Of a stretch of DNA of 64,000 nucleotides, positions 44,443 to 52,608 are shown one piece after another; the stretch's first letter is position 1, and each line of letters starts with the position of its first letter. The stretch is taken from positions 176,007 to 240,006 of the forward strand of contig PXUA01000005.1 of the NCBI GenBank assembly GCA_003022435.1. The letters run 5' to 3'. A model generated the notes under the pieces. It did no database searches. It saw nothing but the letters and a program-made list of their open reading frames with translations, and was not told where the DNA came from. The stretch comes from Bacteroidetes bacterium SW_9_63_38. GTDB lineage: Bacteria > Bacteroidota > Rhodothermia > Rhodothermales > Salinibacteraceae. The position numbers were made by a program, and so were the translations under genes.

Positions 44443-45240
44443 TCAGATCACCACCTCCGTTGCCGCTGCTTGCTCGACGAGATCACCGGGCGCACAGATG
44501 ACAGCCCGCCCTACGCCGTCGTCGAGGGCATCGAGCGCCGTCTCAATCTTGACACGCATGCCCCCCTCGATCCACTCCGCGTCGACGCCCTGCTGAAAAG
44601 TGTCGGTATCACACGTGTCGAGGTGCGACGCGGCGTCCTCTGCGTCGCGCCGGACGCCCCCAGCGCCGGTCACGAAGATGAGCTGTCGGGCCCGGAGGCC
44701 GCGCGCCACCGCGCAGGCCACCGTGTCGGCGTTCACGTTGTAGAGCTGCCCGTCCTCATCGATGCCAAGCGGCGCGACAACAGGAATCATGTCGCTGTCG
44801 AGCAGCGTCGTGAGGACGGTCGGGTCCACCTTCGTCACATCGCCCACCCAGCCGAAGTCCACCGTTTCGCCGTCGATGTCCCAGGGCGGCCGCTTGGTCA
44901 CCTGGAGCAGTGCGGCGTCGGCCCCGGACAGGCCGACGGCAGTCAGGTCGTGCGCGCGGGCCTGGGCGACGAGGTCCGTGTTGAGGGCCCCGCCCATGGT
45001 CCACTGGGCAATCTCCAGATCGAGGTCGGTCGTCACGCGGCGCCCCTGCACGCGACGCGGGGTGTGGTCGAGACGATCGGCCATGGCACTCATCTGCTTG
45101 CCGCCGCCGTGGACAATGACCACCGGTCCGTCCTCGCGCAGTGCGCGGAGCGCAGGCCAGAAGGCAGTCATCTGATCCTCGTCATCAATCAACGACCCGC
45201 CGATCTTCACCACAACGGGGCTGCTCTTCTCGTTCGCCAT
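44443..45240 (-). CDS. argB: Acetylglutamate kinase
   Basis: The 265-aa amino-acid-kinase-family protein phosphorylates N-acyl-glutamate, the second step of arginine synthesis. Motifs are VVKIGGSLIDDEDQ at the N-terminus, VVIVHGGGKQMSAMADRL near 40, the substrate segment NTDLVAQARAHDLTAVGLSG, and PLGIDEDGQLYNVNADTVAC near 165. Lacks the N-terminal helix of the arginine-inhibited hexameric type. The order argF'-argB-argE is on one strand with 145- to 380-bp gaps. Confidence 0.92.
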   Translation of the reverse strand: MANEKSSPVVVKIGGSLIDDEDQMTAFWPALRALREDGPVVIVHGGGKQMSAMADRLDHTPRRVQGRRVTTDLDLEIAQWTMGGALNTDLVAQARAHDLTAVGLSGADAALLQVTKRPPWDIDGETVDFGWVGDVTKVDPTVLTTLLDSDMIPVVAPLGIDEDGQLYNVNADTVACAVARGLRARQLIFVTGAGGVRRDAEDAASHLDTCDTDTFQQGVDAEWIEGGMRVKIETALDALDDGVGRAVICAPGDLVEQAAATEVVI

Positions 45241-45285
45241 AAGCCACCTTCGGGAATCCGTACGCGTCGAGTTTCGCAGAGCTCA

Positions 45286-45378
45286 GTGTATGGGTACGGG
45301 AGTTTGGGGGTGTGGGGGTTGACGCGGTGCCGTGAACAGCGTGGACGCTTCCTCTCCCACACTCCCATACTCCCACAC
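45286..45378. repeat. Inverted G/T-rich and A/C-rich microrepeats
   Basis: GTGTATGGGTACGGG-type words (45286-45318) are mirrored by the complementary TCCCACACTCCCATACTCC-type words (45353-45378). They can pair to form a long imperfect hairpin between argB and argF'. Confidence 0.55.
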
Positions 45379-45382
45379 GGAA

Positions 45383-46411
45383 TTAGTCGAGCGACCACAC
45401 GTAATCCAACAGGGCCTTCTGCGCGTGGAGACGATACCCGGCCTGGTCGAGGTGCGCGGCGTGCGGGCCGTCCATAACAGCATCGTCCACCACCACGTTG
45501 CGCCGCACCGGCAGGCAGTGCAGAAACGCCCCGTCGTCGGTCCGGTCCATGCGCTCTTCAGTGATGCGCCAGTCGCGGCTCTGGGTGCGAATTTCCTCTT
45601 CGCGCTCCGGATGCTCGTACACCATCGGGCCGCCCCACGACTTCGCGTAGACCACGTCGGCGTCCTCAACAGCCACGTCCAGATCGTCGGTCGCCGTGAC
45701 TTCGGCCCCGTGTGGGTCCGCGAGCGACTGCGCCGCGTCCATCACGTCGTCGTCCAGCGCGTGCGAGTCGGGCCGGGCCACCGTCACGTTCATGCCGCAG
45801 CGGGCCGCCATCTTGACCGTCGAGTTCGGCACCGCCATCGGCAACGCCTTCGGGTGGTAGGTCCAGCTCAGCACAACGTCCCTGCCCGCCGTATCGCCGT
45901 CGAATCGCTCGGTGAGCAGGGACGCATCGGACACCGCCTGGCACGGGTGTGCCCAGGCCGACTCCAGGTTGATCACGGGGACAGTCGCCGCGTCGGCCAC
46001 GCGGTGGATGAGATCGTCGCGCTTGTCGGCTTTGTAGTCGGTGCCCGAAGCAAAGACGCGCACCCCGAGGGCGTCGTGGTAGCGCGAAAGGACCCCAATC
46101 GCCTCGCGGACATGCTCGGCGGCGTCGCCGTCCATCACGGCCCCGTCCGTCCACGCCAGATTCCAGGTGCCCTCCCCCGGTGTCAGCGTTGTGCTATCGG
46201 CCCCCAGGTGGGCAGCCGCCACCTCCATCGAGGTCCGCGTGCGCAGCGAGGGGTTGAAGAAGAGCAGCCCGATCGTTTTGCCCGCCGCAGCGTCGGTCCG
46301 CGTGTCGTGCGTCTTGTACTCGACAGCGGCATCCAGTACGGTGTGCCAGACGGTATCGTCGAGCGCGGACGCGTGAAGCACGTGCCGCACATCAGAGGAA
46401 GATGCTACCAT
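45383..46411 (-). CDS. argF': N-acetyl/N-succinyl-ornithine carbamoyltransferase
   Basis: The 342-aa transcarbamylase has the carbamoyl-phosphate motif NPSLRTRTSMEVAAAHLG near residue 53. Instead of the ornithine-carbamoylase HPTQ it has AWAHPCQAVSDASLL near 155, and GTWNLAWTDGAVMDGDAAEH replaces the usual 80s loop; HCLPVRRNVVVDDAVMD is the C-terminal motif. These are the features of the Xanthomonas AOTCase and Bacteroides SOTCase, which use acyl-ornithine. Whether acetyl or succinyl is used depends on a loop residue I cannot align by eye. Confidence 0.88.
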   Translation of the reverse strand: MVASSSDVRHVLHASALDDTVWHTVLDAAVEYKTHDTRTDAAAGKTIGLLFFNPSLRTRTSMEVAAAHLGADSTTLTPGEGTWNLAWTDGAVMDGDAAEHVREAIGVLSRYHDALGVRVFASGTDYKADKRDDLIHRVADAATVPVINLESAWAHPCQAVSDASLLTERFDGDTAGRDVVLSWTYHPKALPMAVPNSTVKMAARCGMNVTVARPDSHALDDDVMDAAQSLADPHGAEVTATDDLDVAVEDADVVYAKSWGGPMVYEHPEREEEIRTQSRDWRITEERMDRTDDGAFLHCLPVRRNVVVDDAVMDGPHAAHLDQAGYRLHAQKALLDYVWSLD

Positions 46412-46468
46412 TGTTTGAAAGATCGGAAGAGGATGATACCAGTGATGCGCGAAAGGAGCACCGCTTGA

Positions 46469-47656
46469 TTAAGCCGCCTCCGCCGGGGCCTCCGTCTCAG
46501 AAAGCACCGCGTGGAGGGCGTCGGCGAAGCGGTCCACGTCGTCATCGCTCACCACGAGGGGCGGCATGATACGTAGGACGTGCGGATGCGACGAGCCGCC
46601 CACCAGAATGCCGTGCTCGCGGAGCGCGTCCTTGATATCCCCGGCCGGACGGTCAAGCTTGAGGCCCATGAGACATCCGCGGCCGCGCACCTCTTCCACG
46701 AATGGTCCCACCTTCTTCATCACCCACTCGTGGATCTCAGCGGCGCGGACCATCAGGTTCTCCTCCACCAGCATCTCCAGCGTGGCCTTCACGGCGGCCA
46801 TCGCGAGCATGCCGCCGCCGTAGGTCGACCCTTGGTCACCGGACTCCACCGTCGCGGCCACCGCATCGTCCACGAGCACCGCACTCACCGGGACGCCCGT
46901 CCCTAAACTCTTGGCCAGGGAAATTAGGTCGGGAGTGGCTCCCAACTGCTCCGCCATTGAGAACGTACCGGTGCGCCCGACGCCGGTCTGCACCTCGTCG
47001 AATGCGAGAAGGGTTCCGTACTCGTCGCAGAGGTCGCGCAGTCCCTGCACGTAGTCCGCCGGAATCTCCTTCATCCCGGCGATGCTCTGGATCGGCTCCA
47101 GAATCACAGCCGCTGTTTCTTCTTCCGCGAGCACCTTCTCCGCGGCATCCAGGTCGCCCACCGGCAGCCACGTCGTCTCCGGCAGCACGTCGGCGTAGGG
47201 GGCACGGATCTTTTCGTCGTCGGTCGCGGCGAGGCTCCCGAGCGTGCGCCCATGCCACCCCTCCTTGAGGGACACCACGTCGGAGCGCCCGGTGTACTTG
47301 CGTGCGAGTTTCAGCGACGTCTCGTTGGCCTCCGAGCCCGAATTGGCAAAAAAGACGTTGCCCAGCCCGTCGGGGGCGAGGTCGGTGAGCCGCTTCGCCG
47401 CCTGTGCACGGGTGGAGTTGTGCGCGACATTGGAGTAGAACAGCAGCTTCTCGGCCTGCTCCTTAATGGCCTCCACGACCGGTTCGGGGCTGTGCCCCAG
47501 CAGCGCCACGCAGTGCCCCCCGTAGAAGTCGAGGTACTTGTTGCCGTCGGCATCCCACACGTAGGCCCCGTCTCCTTCCTCCAGCGCCATCGGCATCTTG
47601 CTGTAGGTGGGAATCTCCAGCTGGTCTTCCAGGTCGACGATTTCGTCCGTAGTCAT
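46469..47656 (-). CDS. argD: Acetylornithine/succinylornithine aminotransferase
   Basis: The 395-aa class III aminotransferase has PLP-site motifs FFANSGSEANETSLKLARKY near 105, LLAFDEVQTGVGRTG near 218 (Asp to the pyridine N), and ISLAKSLGTGVPVSAVLVDD near 247, whose Lys is the Schiff-base residue. It converts N-acyl-glutamate semialdehyde to N-acyl-ornithine. Sits between argC and argF'. Length is normal and no lesion was seen. Confidence 0.93.
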   Translation of the reverse strand: MTTDEIVDLEDQLEIPTYSKMPMALEEGDGAYVWDADGNKYLDFYGGHCVALLGHSPEPVVEAIKEQAEKLLFYSNVAHNSTRAQAAKRLTDLAPDGLGNVFFANSGSEANETSLKLARKYTGRSDVVSLKEGWHGRTLGSLAATDDEKIRAPYADVLPETTWLPVGDLDAAEKVLAEEETAAVILEPIQSIAGMKEIPADYVQGLRDLCDEYGTLLAFDEVQTGVGRTGTFSMAEQLGATPDLISLAKSLGTGVPVSAVLVDDAVAATVESGDQGSTYGGGMLAMAAVKATLEMLVEENLMVRAAEIHEWVMKKVGPFVEEVRGRGCLMGLKLDRPAGDIKDALREHGILVGGSSHPHVLRIMPPLVVSDDDVDRFADALHAVLSETEAPAEAA

Positions 47657-47780
47657 GACATTGGCAGATTCGTAGGTAGAAAACGGTGTCGCAACGCACT
47701 GCTGCGTTGGCGCGATCTCAGCACACGCTCATGCGTGAGATGCATGGAAGCTTGGACGTGGATGCGCGGACGCACAACTT

Positions 47781-47890
47781 GCTTCCGGACTTCCAAAACT
47801 TCCATTCTTCCACGCCCCCAAAGCCTCCATGCTTCCAGAGCTCCCACGCGTCCATGCCTCCAGAGCGTCCCCGCCTCCAGAGCGTCCATG
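47781..47890. repeat. CCTCCAGAGCGTCCATG microrepeat
   Basis: Four or five imperfect units based on TCCATGCCTCCAGAGCG and TTCCAGAGCTCCCACG fill the argC-argD spacer. Non-coding, and the motif is private to this spacer. Confidence 0.6.
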
Positions 47891-47893
47891 CCT

Positions 47894-48973
47894 CTATGCA
47901 GTAGCACGCTCGGTCGGAACGGCCTCCGGCAACAACCCCGCCGTCTCCGGCACGCCGAGCGCGAGATTCAGATTCTGCACGGCCTGGCTCGCGGCCCCCT
48001 TCAGCAGATTGTCGAGGGCAAATCCAACCACGACAGTATCCCCCTCCCGCTGACAGCCGACATCACAGAACGGCGTGTCGACCGTCGGCTGCAGCGACGG
48101 CAGCTCGCCCGCCGAGAGGCGCACGAGCGGCGCGTCGGCGTAGGCGGCCTCGAACCGGTCGGTCACGGCCTCCGCCCCGCCGGACGCGGACCAGTCGACC
48201 TGCGCGGTCCCCCAGATGCCCTGTGTCCACGGGCCGGACGCCGGCACGAAATTCAGGTCGACGTGATCCCCAATCGTCTGCAGAATTTCCGGCCCGTGCT
48301 GGTGGGCCAGCACCTTGTAGGGGCGCACATTCCCCTCGCGGGTCGGGAAGTGGGTGGCGGCCGACGGTTTTGCGCCGGACCCGGAGGCCCCGGTCAACGC
48401 CGTGACGTGCGCCGACAGCGGCTCGTCCCGATCGGCCAGGGGCGCCAGCGCCAGCGTGATGCCGGTGGCGTAGCACCCGGGATTCGCAATGAGGTGCGCG
48501 TCCCCCGGCCCGCCCGTCAATTCCGGCAGGCCGTACGCGGCCTCCGCCAGCAGGTCCGGTGCCGGGTGCTCCACGTCGAACCACTCCGGATAGATGTCGG
48601 GATCGCGGAAGCGGAAGTCCGCGCTCAGGTCCACAATCGGCCCGTCGAAGCCCGCCTCCAGCAGCTCCGGAATGAGGTGCATGCTCTGGCCGTGCTCGGC
48701 CGCCACCAGGAGGGCATCGAGACGGTCGAGCGGCACCTCCGACGGCGCAATGAAGGTGTGATCCGTTTGCCCGCGCAGGGCGGGATGCGGCTCCGCGACG
48801 GACTCCCCCGCAAAGGTGCGGCTCGTGACCGCGGCCAACTCGGCGTAGGGATGCCCCAGCAGGATGCGAATAATTTCCCCACCGACGTAGCTGGCGCCGT
48901 GCAAAATGCCGATGCGGGCCGCGTCGGCCGAAGAATCGGGAGTGCCGTTTGTAAACGCAGAGGGTACACTCAT
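47894..48973 (-). CDS. argC: N-acetyl-gamma-glutamyl-phosphate reductase
   Basis: The 359-aa protein begins at MSVPSAFTNG (48973); a further 24 in-frame codons upstream overlap the preceding gene and were not used. Motifs: IGILHGASYVGGEIIRILLG (NADP-binding, near residue 24), the catalytic Cys in IANPGCYATGITLALAPL near 163, and ASGSGAKPSAATHFP. It reduces N-acyl-glutamyl phosphate to the semialdehyde. It starts 47 bp after the upstream P-loop gene. Confidence 0.92.
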   Translation of the reverse strand: MSVPSAFTNGTPDSSADAARIGILHGASYVGGEIIRILLGHPYAELAAVTSRTFAGESVAEPHPALRGQTDHTFIAPSEVPLDRLDALLVAAEHGQSMHLIPELLEAGFDGPIVDLSADFRFRDPDIYPEWFDVEHPAPDLLAEAAYGLPELTGGPGDAHLIANPGCYATGITLALAPLADRDEPLSAHVTALTGASGSGAKPSAATHFPTREGNVRPYKVLAHQHGPEILQTIGDHVDLNFVPASGPWTQGIWGTAQVDWSASGGAEAVTDRFEAAYADAPLVRLSAGELPSLQPTVDTPFCDVGCQREGDTVVVGFALDNLLKGAASQAVQNLNLALGVPETAGLLPEAVPTERATA

Positions 48974-49019
48974 ATCGGAAATCGGATTGGAAAGCGAAAA
49001 TACGGACCGGGACGCACGG

Positions 49020-50165
49020 TCAGGACACGTGCGCGGGCTCCTCATTTTCGTTAGTCGTCGACGAGGACTCCACGTCCGTAAACTCGTTCCCGTTCACGTC
49101 GTCCGGGAAGGCGGAGTTCGGCAGCGCCTGCACCACCTCGTCCACGAGCTCCCGGCTCTGCTGGAGTGCATTCCAGGCCGTGATGCCCAGCCGTTGCTGA
49201 ATGTAGCGGCGGCCCACGTCGTTGTCCGTAACGGGTCCCGTGACGGCGTTGATCATGGCGTTGTACCGCTCGGTAAACAGCTCCTCCGCGGCCCACGCGC
49301 CGGACAGGTCGGCGGCGGCCACCACGTGCGCCTCGATAAACGACTGCAGCTCCATGTCCGTCAGCAGATCGTCGACGCCGTAGTAGCCGACGAAGCCGTC
49401 GCCCATCTCCGCCACAATCACGTCCAGGTCCTCGGTCTCGTTGAGATGCTGGATAATGCCCTTCGCAATCGGGGTGATCGCATCCTCCACCGTGCAGGCA
49501 ATCCCGGCGTCGGTAAAGGTCGACACCGCCGTGGCCCCGTGCTGCTGCATCCGACGCACATCCCGCGTCAGCGAGGCCCCGGTGAGCTTCGCCGCACCGA
49601 CCTTTAGCCCCATTTCAGACAGCCCCTCTACGATGATGCTTGCAGCCTTGGTCTTGCCGGTATCCATGGCCGTCCCGCTCACATTCACAATGGGCACGGA
49701 GGACGCAAGCCGATGCACCATCTCCAGCGCGTTCTCCTGAATCCGGGCGTGCACCCAGTGGTCGTTGCGCTTCAACATGACGGCCCCGATCACCTCCACC
49801 GGCAGAGCCGGACCGAGATTCGGATGGCCGGAGGTGCACTCCCCCACCAGTCCCCCGAGATTGAGTACATTTAGCGTATCGCCCGCTGAGATGTGCCGGG
49901 GCACCCGCCCGCAGTAGCCCTTGAGGGCCTGTCGCCCCCCCAGCGTGCACGCAAGCACGTCCCCCTCCTTGATGTGGCGAAAGACGCCGTCCTGGCACTC
50001 CACCTCGTCGTACTGGTCCTTCTCATTGAGGGCACGGACCGCCACTACGTAGCCGTGCTGCGCCACCACGTAGGGCGACACCGTGACCGGCGATTCGATG
50101 TTGCAGTGCGCCGTGCTCGAAGCGATCTTGTCGACGTCTCCCGTCTTAAATGCGTCGTCAGTCAT
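49020..50165 (-). CDS. P-loop protein of unknown function inside the arginine cluster
   Basis: The 381-aa protein lies between argG and argC, 47 bp from the latter and on the same strand. Residues 20-130 form a beta-rich domain (GDVLACTLGGRQALKGYCGR, NLGGLVGECTSGHPNLGP). Residues 158-260 look like a P-loop NTPase: IVNVSGTAMDTGKTKAA (GTAMDTGKT at 164-172) and a Walker-B-like DLDVIVAEMGDGFVG. The layout recalls dethiobiotin-synthetase or DUF1611 proteins, but I do not recognise the family. The C-terminal 40 residues are acidic and Ser/Asn-rich. A role in arginine synthesis is suggested only by position. Confidence 0.6.
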   Translation of the reverse strand: MTDDAFKTGDVDKIASSTAHCNIESPVTVSPYVVAQHGYVVAVRALNEKDQYDEVECQDGVFRHIKEGDVLACTLGGRQALKGYCGRVPRHISAGDTLNVLNLGGLVGECTSGHPNLGPALPVEVIGAVMLKRNDHWVHARIQENALEMVHRLASSVPIVNVSGTAMDTGKTKAASIIVEGLSEMGLKVGAAKLTGASLTRDVRRMQQHGATAVSTFTDAGIACTVEDAITPIAKGIIQHLNETEDLDVIVAEMGDGFVGYYGVDDLLTDMELQSFIEAHVVAAADLSGAWAAEELFTERYNAMINAVTGPVTDNDVGRRYIQQRLGITAWNALQQSRELVDEVVQALPNSAFPDDVNGNEFTDVESSSTTNENEEPAHVS

Positions 50166-50212
50166 GGCGATTCAATGTCGAAAGAAGTAGGACTGTCGGG
50201 TGACCGTTGTAC

Positions 50213-51448
50213 CTACGCGGTGGCCGGTTCGGGGGAAGCATCGTCAGAACGAGTCGCTCCGTCGCGGGCCTTCTTGGCAAGCAGCGACGGAACGGCCGCG
50301 AGCGTCGTGAAGCCCTCCGCGTCGCGTCCGTCCCACAAGGTATTTTCTTCGCCGTAGGTGGCCGTACCCGCATCAAACATCGAATGCGGACTGGTTACGC
50401 CCTGCACACGGATCGATCCCTTGAAGAGTTTTATGGTCACGTCTCCGGCGGCCACGTCCTGGCTACTATCGAGGAACGCCTCTACGTCCCGCATCACGGG
50501 ATCGAAGTACTGGCCCTCGTGCAGCAGGCGCCCGTAGAAATCGCCCATCTGGTCCTTTTGCACCTGCTGCCACTTCGAGAGGACCACCTTTTCGAGCTCC
50601 CGGTGCGCCGTGATGAACATCTGGGCCGCCGGGGCCTCGAAGCCAATGCGCCCCTTAATGCCGAGAATAGTGTCGCCCACGTGAATGTCGCGCCCCACGC
50701 CGTGCTCTCCGCCGATGTCGTTGAGCGTCTCGACCAGCGTGACGGGGGCCATCTCGTCCCCGTCAATCGCCACCGGCAATCCCTCCTCGAACGTGAGCGT
50801 CAGTTCACGGGGCGTGTCGGGCGCCTCGGCGGGGGACACCGTGTCCGGATAGGCGTCTTTGGGCAACGGCTGTTCACTCGTGAGCGTCTCCTTCCCCCCA
50901 ATCGTGGTGCCCCACAGGCCCCGGTTGATCGAGTAGTCGGTCGTGTCGGCCGGAACCGAGAAGCCGCGCTCCTCCAGAAACGCCGTCGATTCCTCGCGGC
51001 TGAGCCCCAAGCTACGGATCGGGGCCAGCACCTCCAGGTCCTCGCTTACCACCTGGAGCGCCACGTCGAAGCGCACCTGATCGTTGCCGGCGCCCGTGGA
51101 GCCGTGAGCAATGGTGTCGGCCCCCACCTCGTGGGCCACGTCCGCCACACCGCGGGCCTGCACAATGCGCTCCGGCCCCACGCACAGCGGATACACGCCC
51201 CCGCGCAGGACATTTCCCTTGATGAGATAGCTCAAGTGCGCGTCGTACAGGTCGCGTCGCCCGTCGACGAAATGATGCTCCGTGGCCCCGAGTTCGTCGG
51301 CCCGGGCCGCAATGTCAGTGCGGTCGTCGTCGGTCACGCCACCGGTGTCGACCGTGACGGTGTGCACCGGCACGTCGTAGTTTTCCTGCAGGTACGGCAC
51401 GCAGAAGGAGGTATCGAGGCCGCCGCTAAAGGCGAGAACGATGGCCAT
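50213..51448 (-). CDS. argG: Argininosuccinate synthase
   Basis: The 411-aa enzyme joins citrulline and aspartate using ATP. It has the PP-loop AIVLAFSGGLDTSFCV at residues 2-17, HGSTGAGNDQVRF near 115 and TIGGKETLTSEQPLPKDAY. The ATG at 51448 was chosen because the family begins there; the frame is open 72 codons further upstream through an intrinsic terminator, so that part is leader. It heads the minus-strand arginine cluster. argH, carAB and a glutamate N-acetyltransferase are not in the window. Confidence 0.94.
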   Translation of the reverse strand: MAIVLAFSGGLDTSFCVPYLQENYDVPVHTVTVDTGGVTDDDRTDIAARADELGATEHHFVDGRRDLYDAHLSYLIKGNVLRGGVYPLCVGPERIVQARGVADVAHEVGADTIAHGSTGAGNDQVRFDVALQVVSEDLEVLAPIRSLGLSREESTAFLEERGFSVPADTTDYSINRGLWGTTIGGKETLTSEQPLPKDAYPDTVSPAEAPDTPRELTLTFEEGLPVAIDGDEMAPVTLVETLNDIGGEHGVGRDIHVGDTILGIKGRIGFEAPAAQMFITAHRELEKVVLSKWQQVQKDQMGDFYGRLLHEGQYFDPVMRDVEAFLDSSQDVAAGDVTIKLFKGSIRVQGVTSPHSMFDAGTATYGEENTLWDGRDAEGFTTLAAVPSLLAKKARDGATRSDDASPEPATA

Positions 51449-51484
51449 GGGCTGAGAAGGCTGCTCGGAAACAATGGGGAAAAC

Positions 51485-51514
51485 AAAAAAGCGCTGGCTC
51501 CGGGGAACCAGCGC
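51485..51514 (-). terminator. Intrinsic terminator in the argG leader (candidate attenuator)
   Basis: On the minus strand GCGCTGG (51514-51508) pairs with CCAGCGC (51497-51491) and is followed by TTTTTTGTTTT. It lies 37 bp before the argG ATG and after the candidate promoter, so it would stop argG transcription unless an alternative fold forms. Confidence 0.75.
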
Positions 51515-51683
51515 CTTTGCAAAGGCAATACTGCTGCGTCGAACGTCGGATGCAATCCTACCGTTGCTTGCCGCAGACGCCGGGTCTACAGATCGGGAGT
51601 GAGGACGGTCGGAACCGTCGCGCAAAAGACCGTCGACGGGACGTACGGGCGGTATGGACTGCATTGCACTTCATGGTAGCACC

Positions 51684-51712
51684 ACGGTACGGGCTGTAGG
51701 GAGTTTTTTCAA
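51684..51712 (-). promoter_or_regulatory. argG: Candidate promoter for argG
   Basis: Reading the minus strand, TTGAAA (51712-51707) is followed after 17 bp by TACCGT (51689-51684). A transcript would begin near 51677 and carry a leader of about 230 nt that includes an ATG at 51664, two competing hairpins at 51604-51634 and the terminator. The -10 match is weak (three of six). Confidence 0.4.
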
Positions 51713-51967
51713 GTCGCACACGCGCATCTTGATGATGAAACCATCAATGGAAGCGGTTCCATGTCCCGAATTCAGTACTTCTTCCTCCGAAGCGATGCTA
51801 GCAGGCTGTTGCGCATAGACTCCCCTTCACGAATCCTTCTGATATTGTCAGGGGGATTGGCTTTCAATCCCCCGATCGGGGGAATGCTGGACTGTCGGGG
51901 TGTGAGCCACCGTAGAAATTCGTCCGACCGAACACGCAAATTCCAATGTGCAACAGGTTGCCAGCCC

Positions 51968-52483
51968 TCACTCTGGAGCCGCGTTGAGTGCTCCCGTCAC
52001 TTCCACAGAGCGGGTGCCTGCCGCGGGTCCCTCAAAACCGCCCGTCAGGTAAAAGCGAAAGGTGGCCCCTACCCGCTTTTTATCTACGTACGTGATTTCA
52101 AACGTGCCGTCCACAGACTCAAACTGGGCTCCTTTCAGCGTCAAAAACGCCAGCGCCCCCGGTGGCTGCCCCGTACGCACTATGCCGAACAACTCGTCGT
52201 CCATCACCTCGTAGGTGCGAAGGGCAGGCATGTGCGGTTCCAGATCGATAGACAACCCTACACCGTCTTCCGGCCCCAGCTCCAACCCGGTGAGCGCACC
52301 GTCGTCCGTAATCCGATGATGCACGGTCCCGGACAGTGTGTCGGAAAGGCTGCCCTTGACATACGCCGTAAACTCGCCCGATGGCACCTCGGGCGGTGTC
52401 CCTCGTCCCCCACACCCGACGAGAACACCACTCAGCGCCCAAAGAAGAAGAGCGAATCGGAAAACAGAGACAGAGGCGTACAT
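51968..52483 (-). CDS. Small lipoprotein of unknown function
   Basis: The 171-aa protein starts MYASVSVFRFALLLWALSGV and has a lipobox VLVGC, so it is probably a lipid-anchored periplasmic or outer-membrane protein. The mature part is strand-rich: GEFTAYVKGSLSDTLSGTVH, IDLEPHMPALRTYEV, and ITYVDKKRVGATFRFYLTGG, resembling small immunoglobulin-like or lipocalin-like lipoproteins; no family is recognised. The frame extends far upstream over psuG, but that part is a shadow. Divergent from psuG. Confidence 0.6.
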   Translation of the reverse strand: MYASVSVFRFALLLWALSGVLVGCGGRGTPPEVPSGEFTAYVKGSLSDTLSGTVHHRITDDGALTGLELGPEDGVGLSIDLEPHMPALRTYEVMDDELFGIVRTGQPPGALAFLTLKGAQFESVDGTFEITYVDKKRVGATFRFYLTGGFEGPAAGTRSVEVTGALNAAPE

Positions 52484-52608
52484 ACGTCGTGGAAGGACGG
52501 ATTCAGAACAGGCCACACGATGACCGGGCGTGGAAAGGAGATACTGACAGGGTACGGATCGTCGGTCTTCTATACAACGACTGCTTTCATCAATTTCTGC
52601 TGGTACCC

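Larger units (their letters stand above)
51449..51967. other. argG leader and upstream spacer
   Basis: About 520 bp. The part next to argG holds the leader described separately. In the remainder (51720-51967) I see no gene; it lies between argG and a lipoprotein gene on the same strand. Confidence 0.5.

Noticed and set aside
51449..51664. Seventy-two codon N-terminal extension of argG in the same frame
   Set aside because: ArgG family similarity begins at the ATG at 51448, and the extension crosses an intrinsic terminator. It is kept only as a possible leader ORF.
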